From NCBI GenBank assembly GCA_017454585.1, contig JAFTCU010000090.1, forward strand, positions 1 to 7,621: 7,621 bases of DNA, given 5' to 3'. Made by a program: the position numbers and the translations under genes. The notes under the pieces are model-generated. The model was not told the origin of the DNA. It made no database searches and saw only the letters and a list, made by a program, of their open reading frames with translations. Source of the stretch: Thermoguttaceae bacterium (GTDB taxonomy: Bacteria > Planctomycetota > Planctomycetia > Pirellulales > Thermoguttaceae). Positions 1 through 5,455 of this stretch are shown here, piece after piece (position 1 is the stretch's first letter; each line of letters begins with the position of its first letter).

Positions 1-1461
1 GAACTCGATGATGTTCCGGAACGAAACGCCGGCGTAGCCCCAATTCCAGCCGACCGAGACGCCGGTGTAGTAGAAGTCGGCGATCTCGTTGTGGACCAAC
101 TGATTATCCATCGTGTTGTTCCCGATCCAGACGCCGACCGCGGAAGCGTGAAAACGGCCGCCGTTCGAGATCAAATTGTTGTACACCACGTTCTTTTCCG
201 CGCAGCCGGAAGCCTCGCTCCTTGCGGGCCGACCGCCGCCAATGCGCACACCGCCCGCGCCAAGATCGTAGAGTTTCGAGTCGCAGAACGAGCACTCCTG
301 GGCGTTGAGGAACCAAAGGCCGTACTCGCCGAGGTGGGAGAATTCGCAGTTTTTGAAGGCGATTTTTTGCGCGTCATCGACGAAAATCACGGCCTTCGTG
401 TAGAACGCGGCCTGCTGCGGCTCGAACTGGGAGGGGCCGGGTTTCTCGAGGTCGCCCGTCACTTCTTCCGGAAGCTGGGCGTTTCTCATCACGTTCAACT
501 GCCGCGGCGTGTCGGTGTAGCTGAACGTCAGGTTTTCAAAACGAATATTTTTGACCGGAGCGTTTTCGCCCGCCCCTTTTACGATGAGAAGCTGAACGAG
601 GCCGGGACGCGGCACGATGAAGCGCGTGTTTGCGAGCGTCTCGCCTTCCATCGGGCGGTAAAAGATTTTCTTCGCGTTTCCGTCATAGAACCACTCGCCG
701 GGAGCGTCGAACGCACTGCGGACGTTTTCAAAGTAGTAAAGCGACGTCGGCCGCCATGGGTTCCAGAATTTCATCGTTCCGCCCTTCACTTCGACCGTGT
801 TGGTCTCCGCGTTGAAACCGAGCAGAATGCGCCGCGTCGTGTCCCAGTTGTGGTGGATGATCATTTGGCCCCACTTCAGTTCATTAGCCGGGACGGACTT
901 CAGAAAGTCCAGCTCGCCCGGTTTGCCCGTGACCCATTGGAGGGTTTGGGGCTTTTCGGCCGGCTTCTGGCGTGATCCGGGGAATTCTTCCTTCACCGAT
1001 TCCATCCGGAGGAAGCCCTCGTTCGGGTAGCGGGATCGGACCGCGCGGCGGCCATTCACCCAGAGCTGCTCGAAGTAGAGCGTGCTTCCCTCGAATTCGG
1101 GGAGGTCGGCCGACCACGTGCCATCGCCGCAGTCCGACCAGTTTTTCAGCTCGATGCCGCCGGTGAGGACGGTTTTCCCGTTGGCTGCGCCGCGGTAAAC
1201 GACCTCGGGCGAGCCGGAATTTTCGGGTTTGAACTCGATCGGCTTCGTGACGGCATACTCGCCCTCGGCCAGATTGACCGTCCAAGCCTCGGTTTGGGCG
1301 TTGGCGCTGGCCTGGATCCGGTCACGCGCGGCCTCGAGCGTCGCCAGCGGCGCGGCCTGGGTCCCGGGGTTTGAGTCGTTCCCGTTCGGTGCGACGAACA
1401 GTTCACCGGCCATGACGGTGGAAACGGACAGAACAATAAGCAGGGAAAGGATCTTTTTCAT
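1..1461 (-). CDS. Secreted right-handed beta-helix protein, GH141-like (3' end outside window)
   Basis: An open frame of 487 codons runs from an ATG at 1461 to the window edge with no stop, so the C-terminus is missing. Residues 1-18 are a signal peptide (MKK, hydrophobic core, then VMA before the cut), so the product is exported. The mature protein opens with [13 protein letters not shown], followed by [12 protein letters not shown] (about 38-49), LAEGEYAV (64-71), GGIELKNW (101-108), [18 protein letters not shown] (about 133-150) and [19 protein letters not shown] (252-270). From about 300 come beta-helix rungs such as [28 protein letters not shown] and NNLISNGG, then [20 protein letters not shown]. 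This order matches the beta-helix hydrolase group that includes GH141, whose characterised members act on fucosylated or xylan polysaccharides; the substrate here cannot be told. Other beta-helix families remain possible, and the catalytic residues were not located. The upstream sequence (CTTCTGGTTCATC) has no clear Shine-Dalgarno. Because a terminator lies before it, it is probably transcribed separately from the membrane protein gene. Confidence 0.8.
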   Translation of the reverse strand, partial: MKKILSLLIVLSVSTVMAGELFVAPNGNDSNPGTQAAPLATLEAARDRIQASANAQTEAWTVNLAEGEYAVTKPIEFKPENSGSPEVVYRGAANGKTVLTGGIELKNWSDCGDGTWSADLPEFEGSTLYFEQLWVNGRRAVRSRYPNEGFLRMESVKEEFPGSRQKPAEKPQTLQWVTGKPGELDFLKSVPANELKWGQMIIHHNWDTTRRILLGFNAETNTVEVKGGTMKFWNPWRPTSLYYFENVRSAFDAPGEWFYDGNAKKIFYRPMEGETLANTRFIVPRPGLVQLLIVKGAGENAPVKNIRFENLTFSYTDTPRQLNVMRNAQLPEEVTGDLEKPGPSQFEPQQAAFYTKAVIFVDDAQKIAFKNCEFSHLGEYGLWFLNAQECSFCDSKLYDLGAGGVRIGGGRPARSEASGCAEKNVVYNNLISNGGRFHASAVGVWIGNNTMDNQLVHNEIADFYYTGVSVGWNWGYAGVSFRNIIEF

Positions 1462-1523
1462 GATGAACCAGAAGTTAAAGGAAGGGTGGAGTCAATTATG
1501 AATTTTGAATTAAACTTGGAGGG
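1462..1523. other. Leader region of the beta-helix gene with weak 7-base periodicity
   Basis: AT-rich gap between the terminator and the ATG at 1461. On the plus strand, positions 1488-1522 can be cut into heptamers GGAGTCA, ATTATGA, ATTTTGA, ATTAAAC, TTGGAGG. The middle ones resemble each other and the first equals a unit of the array at 2812-2818. I see no convincing -35/-10 pair and no Shine-Dalgarno. This may be an eroded relative of the heptamer arrays around the lipoprotein gene, or chance. Confidence 0.3.
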
Positions 1524-1560
1524 AATTTAAAGCCCCACTCTTTGTGGGGGCCTTTAAATT
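1524..1560 (-). terminator. Hairpin terminator after the membrane protein gene
   Basis: The plus-strand arms AATTTAAAGCCCCAC (1524-1538) and GTGGGGGCCTTTAAATT (1544-1560) are complementary except for a two-base bulge, with the loop TCTTT. On the transcribed (minus) strand the stem has a GC core, and its distal arm ends GGGGCTTTAAATT. The hairpin starts 17 bases after the stop codon of the membrane protein gene. There is no long pure T-tract, but the AT-rich outer stem provides one short T run, and the symmetric shape could work in both directions. Confidence 0.65.
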
Positions 1561-1577
1561 GAGTGGTTTTTTCGGGG

Positions 1578-2789
1578 TCATTGCTGATTTTGCTCGCCTT
1601 TCAACTCCGGGAGGCTTGGCGTGGGAACGCCCTGCGGGGCCGGGAGCCAAATGGCGTCCAGCTCGACCGCATCCACGTCCCGGCGCAGAAGGAGGTAGAT
1701 CCCCTGGATTGCCGAGACGAAAAACAGGAAAAAGTACGCGGAAACGACCCACGAAAAAGCGTAAAGCATCGTGGCGCTTTCGGGATTTGCCACGACACAA
1801 ACCCCAACCACGGATTTGTAAAGCAGCAAAATTCCCGTCGCGAAAACGACCATCGCCAGAAGCCCTAACAGACCGAAGAAAAGCGCCGCCAGGACGTAAA
1901 AAACGAATCGAAGCGGACGCTGAAGCGCGTAGGAAAAACTGCGGCTTAGCGCGTCGAAGGCGTCCGAGTGCTCCGTCACCAAAACCGATGGGATGAAAAA
2001 CGCTCCGATTGCAGAACCGAGCAGGAAGAAAAAGTAAAACGCGGCGTAAATCAACCCCAAAGAGGACAAAACCCCCGGAATTACGGCGGAATCCGCGGCC
2101 AGCCCCGTCAACCACCGCAGGAATAACAGGGGGAGCGCCAGGAACGCGAGTCCAATCAGCAGGAAAACGTACGCGCCGAGAATCGCCGGGATCTGCGTTT
2201 TGATCTGACCGAAAATCTGGCGGAACGAAACATTCAGTCCGCGGGTGACGTGAAGGGCCATGCGGCGAGCCACGATGAGCCAGAGCAGAAGGGTCGAAAG
2301 GAACGCGTAAATCACGGCCGCCGTGCGATTCAAAACGGTCTGCCAGCTTAGAGCTGGTTTTGTCTCCGGTGGAAGCGGTTCGGAAGACGATTCTCCATCG
2401 ACCGCGGTTTCTGCTTCATTTTCCTGCATGAAGAGCTCCAGAGGTGTTGGGCTGGATGATTTCATGCCGGCCAGCGGATCCGTTCCGGGAGTCGTTTGCT
2501 CGGTCTGCAACAGTTCACTTTCAAGGGTCAGGTTGGCATCCTCCAAAACCTCGGTGGTATACGGGACGTAGGCGCTGATCGGAGAGTAGGCTTTTAAAAA
2601 ATCGCCAACAGTTTTCGAACCCGTAAACCAGCCAAAAACCGCGGCGAGCCAGAGAGAAACGACCAGAAGATTGAGCGTCGTCACGAAAAGAAGGCGGAAC
2701 GTAAAAGCGTTTTGCAGGCTTTTACGTAAAAGGAGCCACGGGCACAGAACGTCCCAATCGACCGCGGAAAGGAGGAGTGAACGGAGCAT
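1578..2789 (-). CDS. Polytopic membrane protein of unknown function with an SDAFDALSRSFSY motif
   Basis: 403 residues from the ATG at 2789 to a TGA at 1578-1580. The frame stays open upstream to a TTG at 2819, but that TTG lies inside the repeat array and would add ten low-quality residues, so I chose the ATG. Likely membrane segments are at about 34-54, 157-175, 200-222, 245-268, 294-320 and 343-366. A Ser/Glu-rich acidic loop of about 75 residues (76-150) separates the first from the rest. After the fourth segment comes SVLVTEHSDAFDALSRSFSYALQRP (268-292, written in parts: SVLVTEH, then SDAFDALSRSFSYALQRP), a motif I recall from planctomycete membrane proteins without assigned function. The C-terminus (from about 368) is polar and proline-rich. 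No enzymatic motif is visible. It lies 97 bases after the lipoprotein gene and may be co-transcribed with it; a lipoprotein/membrane-protein partnership is only inferred. No Shine-Dalgarno precedes the ATG: the preceding bases are the repeat array itself. Confidence 0.85.
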   Translation of the reverse strand: MLRSLLLSAVDWDVLCPWLLLRKSLQNAFTFRLLFVTTLNLLVVSLWLAAVFGWFTGSKTVGDFLKAYSPISAYVPYTTEVLEDANLTLESELLQTEQTTPGTDPLAGMKSSSPTPLELFMQENEAETAVDGESSSEPLPPETKPALSWQTVLNRTAAVIYAFLSTLLLWLIVARRMALHVTRGLNVSFRQIFGQIKTQIPAILGAYVFLLIGLAFLALPLLFLRWLTGLAADSAVIPGVLSSLGLIYAAFYFFFLLGSAIGAFFIPSVLVTEHSDAFDALSRSFSYALQRPLRFVFYVLAALFFGLLGLLAMVVFATGILLLYKSVVGVCVVANPESATMLYAFSWVVSAYFFLFFVSAIQGIYLLLRRDVDAVELDAIWLPAPQGVPTPSLPELKGEQNQQ

Positions 2790-2790
2790 G

Positions 2791-2880
2791 GTAGTTAGTA
2801 GTTGGTAGGTTGGAGTCAAGAGTCAGGAGTTAAAAAGGAAAACAGGAGAAACTCCTAACTCCTCACTCCTGACTCCTCAC
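2791..2880. repeat. Mirrored heptamer arrays (GGAGTYA / ACTCCTN) between lipoprotein and membrane protein genes
   Basis: Plus strand 2791-2832 is six contiguous 7-base units: GTAGTTA, GTAGTTG, GTAGGTT, GGAGTCA, AGAGTCA, GGAGTTA. A spacer of 18 bases follows (2833-2850). Then 2851-2878 holds four units in inverted sense: ACTCCTA, ACTCCTC, ACTCCTG, ACTCCTC. An 11-base perfect inverted match, GAGTCAGGAGT against ACTCCTGACTC, lets the two arrays fold into a hairpin, with other registers possible. The arrays fill the gap almost from the lipoprotein stop (2887-2889) to one base before the membrane protein ATG. The role is unknown: transcript processing, attenuation, or a small mobile repeat are all possible. 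Confidence 0.85.
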
Positions 2881-2886
2881 TTTTTT

Positions 2887-3999
2887 TCATTCGCCGACCG
2901 CGTTTTTGGCGTTGGTCAGAGCTTCATCAGCAGCTTCGCGGGTCGCACTGTCTGCGGCTTTCGCCAGTGGTTCCGCCTCATCGACCAACGCTTTGGCCTT
3001 TTCTTTTTCCTTGGCGGCGGCATAGTTGATTGCGATTTCGCACATCGTGATCGCTTTTTTGCCTTTATTGTCGATCGTTTTGGCGACATCGACCGCTTCA
3101 TCCAGGAGCTTAATACCGGCGGCTTTCGCGTCTTTGTGTTTCATTTTGATGAAAATGCCGGCAAGGGTCGAAAGACGGCTGCCTTTTTGCTGACCATCAA
3201 TTTCTTCCTGCTCATCGTCGATTGGCTTTTTCGTTTCTTTGGGAGCTTCTTCGGTTTCGGCATCATCGGCGTTTTCATCATCAACCACCGCATCATCGCT
3301 CGGAGCTTCTTCTTTCGGTTTAGCCGTTTCCGGGACTTCGCCGTTCAGATAGGCTTTCACTTCCTCTGCAACGATCTGCAGATTGTCGAATGACTCCATC
3401 TGACCGAGTGCCCCGGCCAGATCGATCAGTTTATCAACCTTCATCAGAACATCCGAGAACAAATTCGCCTGATCTTTGGCGAGCATGAGCGAGGTCTGCG
3501 CATCCACGGGTGAAAGACTCATCTGGGCGCGGGCCAGGTTCACGAGGATATCGATTTTATCACTTGCCAGCGCTTCGACTTCGCCCTGAGTAGGCTCTTT
3601 TTTGCGTTTGGCGTCCATAGCCGCCTGCTGTTCTTCCCAGTTTTTGTAGGCGCTCATTGCGTTTGCCAGAGCATTACGTGCATCCACGATGGCGTTCAGC
3701 GTGGAGTAGGAAGCGGCGATCTGTGAGTACGTCTCGATGCGCTCACGAGAGTCCTGAATGTCCGTGCAGAAGCGCGAGGCTTTGCGCATCGTGGCCATTG
3801 CTCCTTCGCGGTCCTTTAGAAGTTTGTTTTGCTCCACAGCCAGCTTGGCCAAATCGAGTGAGTTACTCTGGGCTTCTGCCGCCTGAATTTTGTCGATCAG
3901 CTCTTTCCCCTTGGCTGGATTGTATTTGTTCGTTTTGTCGCAGCCGACAAAAAGTACCAGGGCCATCAGAAGGAGCGAAATGGGAAAAAAGGATTTCAT
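2887..3999 (-). CDS. Lipoprotein with alpha-helical TPR-like repeats and an acidic linker
   Basis: 370 residues. The N-terminus MKSFFPISLLLMALVLFVGC is a lipoprotein signal peptide with a lipobox-like FVGC; Cys20 would be lipidated and followed by Asp21. In E. coli an Asp at this place keeps lipoproteins in the inner membrane; whether that holds here is unknown. The mature protein is Ala-rich and helical. Segments such as DSRERIETYSQIAASYSTL (83-101) and KGKKAITMCEIAINYAAAK (312-330) resemble TPR-like helices that carry the pattern R..... IA..YA. An acidic, low-complexity linker rich in Glu, Asp, Pro and Lys (221-268) divides the helical part into an N-terminal block (31-219) and a C-terminal block (269-370). 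No catalytic motif is seen, so a scaffold or binding role at the envelope is the best guess. The start is supported by a Shine-Dalgarno six bases upstream. Mirrored heptamer arrays sit on both sides of this gene. Confidence 0.88.
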   Translation of the reverse strand: MKSFFPISLLLMALVLFVGCDKTNKYNPAKGKELIDKIQAAEAQSNSLDLAKLAVEQNKLLKDREGAMATMRKASRFCTDIQDSRERIETYSQIAASYSTLNAIVDARNALANAMSAYKNWEEQQAAMDAKRKKEPTQGEVEALASDKIDILVNLARAQMSLSPVDAQTSLMLAKDQANLFSDVLMKVDKLIDLAGALGQMESFDNLQIVAEEVKAYLNGEVPETAKPKEEAPSDDAVVDDENADDAETEEAPKETKKPIDDEQEEIDGQQKGSRLSTLAGIFIKMKHKDAKAAGIKLLDEAVDVAKTIDNKGKKAITMCEIAINYAAAKEKEKAKALVDEAEPLAKAADSATREAADEALTNAKNAVGE

Positions 4000-4005
4000 A
4001 AAGAA

Positions 4006-4012
4006 CCTCTCT
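4006..4012 (-). promoter_or_regulatory. Ribosome binding site of the lipoprotein gene
   Basis: AGAGAGG on the minus strand, six bases before the ATG at 3999, matches part of the AGGAGG consensus. It is the only clear Shine-Dalgarno among the four visible starts. It lies two bases past the heptamer array (which begins at 4014), so a hairpin formed by the arrays would end next to it and could affect ribosome access. Confidence 0.65.
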
Positions 4013-4013
4013 G

Positions 4014-4119
4014 GAATAATGAATAATGAATAACGAATAACGAATAATGAATGGATGAGTTCCGGATGAAAGGGTTTAGACCTTTCTTCTCATTATTCAC
4101 TATTCGTTATTCATTATTC
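4014..4119. repeat. Mirrored heptamer arrays (GAATAAY) between dapL and the lipoprotein gene
   Basis: Plus strand 4014-4048 is five exact tandem units: GAATAAT, GAATAAT, GAATAAC, GAATAAC, GAATAAT, with a decayed sixth (GAATGGA). Positions 4092-4119 carry four units in inverted sense: ATTATTC, ACTATTC, GTTATTC, ATTATTC. The arms 4021-4049 and 4091-4119 are complementary over 29 positions with two exceptions, and both exceptions become G-U pairs in minus-strand RNA. The spacer holds a small inner hairpin, GAAAGG (4068-4073) with CCTTTC (4081-4086). The right array ends two bases before the dapL stop codon (4121-4123), whose T and A follow the pattern GTTA. There is no T-tract on the transcribed side, so this is not a standard intrinsic terminator. 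Confidence 0.9.
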
Positions 4120-4120
4120 G

Positions 4121-5350
4121 TTAAAATTTGAATTGCAGGTTTTCGAGTCTCCGGCGGGTTTCTTCCATCAGCTGATCTTCTGCTGCCTCGTCTGCTGCCT
4201 CGTAGGTGACGCTGAAACGAAGATACGCGCCCGCGTTATCCCACGGCACCGTGCAGATCGAGCACTGCGTGATGAGGTACTGACTCACCGCCTCAGCATC
4301 GGCGAAAACCGTTCCGTCACCCATCCCCTTCGGGGCTTTCGTGTACAGGAAGTACGAACCACCGGGGACCTCGCACTCGAAACCAACGCTCTTGAGCATC
4401 GCCACGAGTTTCTTCAGGCGGCGCAGGTATTTCACCTCCGTTTCACGCGGGATGGAATCGTCATCAAGTGCCGCAGCCGATGCGAGCTGGATCGCCTTGA
4501 ACTGGCCCGAGTCGCTGTTATCCTTGATGTCGCCGTAAGCACGGACGATCGTCGCGTTGCCGCAGACCCAACCAAGACGCCAGCCGACCATGTTCCAGCC
4601 CTTTGACATCGAGTAGGTTTCGACGCCGACGTCCATCGCACCGGGCGTTTCCAGGAAGGAGCGCGGGCGGTCTTCGTGGCTGAGCATCACGTGCGCACAG
4701 TCGTTCACGACCACGATTTCGTTTTTCTTCGCGAAATCGACGACTTTTTCGTAGAATTTGGCCGTGGCGTACTTCCCGGTCGGGCTGTTCGGGTAGTTCA
4801 GAACCAGCAACTTGGCACGCTTCAAAATGTCTGCCGGGATATTATCGAGGTCCGGGTAAAAATCATTCTCCTGGGTCAACGGAAGGTTGTAAACCTCGCC
4901 ACCGCAGTACCGCGTATGGGTGGCGGCTACAGGGTACCCCGGGACCGTCATGAGCGTTACATCACCCGGATTAATAAAGCACTGCGGGATCATCGCCAGT
5001 GCCGGCTTGGAACCGATGCCGTGGATGATTTGCGTGTTCGGGTCAAGCTCGACGTTGAACCAACGTTTCATGAAACGGGCGACGGCCTGTTTGAATTCGG
5101 GGATCCCGTTATCGGCGTATCCGCGGTTTTCGGTCTTGCCGCACTCTTCCTGCATGACTTTCACCACATTGGGAGCGGCGGGAGTGTCGTTCTCACCAAT
5201 GCCAAAGTCGAGGAGTTTGCGATCGGGGAAATCGGCGAGCGCTTTCCGCTTGGCGCGCTTGATCTTCTCAAACTTGTAAATCTCAGTGCTTTTACCGTAG
5301 TTTATGCCGCCGATGCGGTCCGCGAAAAGTTTTTGAAAGTAGGGCTCCAT
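4121..5350 (-). CDS. dapL: LL-diaminopimelate aminotransferase (DapL)
   Basis: 409 residues, the usual length for this PLP enzyme (EC 2.6.1.83). It converts tetrahydrodipicolinate and glutamate to LL-diaminopimelate and 2-oxoglutarate in one cytosolic step, feeding lysine and peptidoglycan synthesis. Family features in order: LLDFGIGENDTPAAP (46-60), GYADNGIPEFK (77-87), GIGSKPAL (111-118, cofactor phosphate binding), VPGYPVAATHTRY (136-148), NYPNSPTG (185-192), NDCAH with Asp217 for the pyridine nitrogen, SMSKGWNMVGWRLGW with the Schiff-base Lys250 and Arg258, KDNSDSGQFKAIQ (276-288), and AYLRFSVTYEA with Arg378 for the substrate carboxylate. His220 stands where many class I aminotransferases have Tyr; I think this is normal in this subfamily. 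Another class I aminotransferase activity is possible but less likely. No Shine-Dalgarno precedes the ATG. A weak -10-like TAGAAT lies at 5367-5362, which would leave almost no leader; I would not rely on it. Confidence 0.88.
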   Translation of the reverse strand: MEPYFQKLFADRIGGINYGKSTEIYKFEKIKRAKRKALADFPDRKLLDFGIGENDTPAAPNVVKVMQEECGKTENRGYADNGIPEFKQAVARFMKRWFNVELDPNTQIIHGIGSKPALAMIPQCFINPGDVTLMTVPGYPVAATHTRYCGGEVYNLPLTQENDFYPDLDNIPADILKRAKLLVLNYPNSPTGKYATAKFYEKVVDFAKKNEIVVVNDCAHVMLSHEDRPRSFLETPGAMDVGVETYSMSKGWNMVGWRLGWVCGNATIVRAYGDIKDNSDSGQFKAIQLASAAALDDDSIPRETEVKYLRRLKKLVAMLKSVGFECEVPGGSYFLYTKAPKGMGDGTVFADAEAVSQYLITQCSICTVPWDNAGAYLRFSVTYEAADEAAEDQLMEETRRRLENLQFKF

Positions 5351-5382
5351 GAGCGTTCAGAATTCTAAAATGAGGAGTGATG

Positions 5383-5439
5383 TAAATAAAAATTGACGCT
5401 TCGCAGGGGCAAACAGACGTTTACCCCCGCGAATTGTCA
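5383..5439 (-). terminator. Rho-independent terminator of the PEP-CTERM protein gene
   Basis: On the minus strand, TTCGCGGGGGTAAAC (5433-5419), loop GTCT, then GTTTGCCCCTGCGAA (5414-5400) form a 15-bp stem. All pairs are Watson-Crick apart from two G-U pairs. TGAC/GTCA pairing (5439-5436 with 5397-5394) extends it across a small internal loop, and ATTTTTATTT follows directly. On the plus strand the two wobble positions would be A-C mismatches, so the structure is built for minus-strand RNA. It starts 17 bases after the stop codon at 5456-5458 and isolates dapL from the surface protein gene. Confidence 0.9.
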
Positions 5440-5455
5440 CGCATTAATTTACATT

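Noticed and set aside
91..975. 294-codon open frame on the plus strand
   Set aside because: It is antisense to the beta-helix gene, has an Arg/Val-rich composition typical of a shadow frame in GC-rich DNA, and matches no family, while the minus-strand frame has a signal peptide and family motifs.
1510..2115. 201-codon open frame on the minus strand overlapping the membrane protein gene
   Set aside because: It lies in another frame of the same strand, is Arg/Phe/Gly-rich and runs through the terminator hairpin.
2787..2819. TTG start at 2819 for the membrane protein
   Set aside because: It lies inside the heptamer array; the ATG at 2789 is at the array border and leads straight into the protein's natural N-terminus.
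2791..4119. CRISPR array
   Set aside because: The repeats are seven bases and contiguous, with no regular unique spacers and no cas genes.
4014..4119. Standard intrinsic terminator between dapL and the lipoprotein gene
   Set aside because: The stem is AT-rich and no T-tract follows on the transcribed strand, unlike the clear terminator at 5383-5439.
4676..5368. 230-codon open frame on the plus strand
   Set aside because: It is the complement of dapL, whose catalytic motifs are all on the minus strand.
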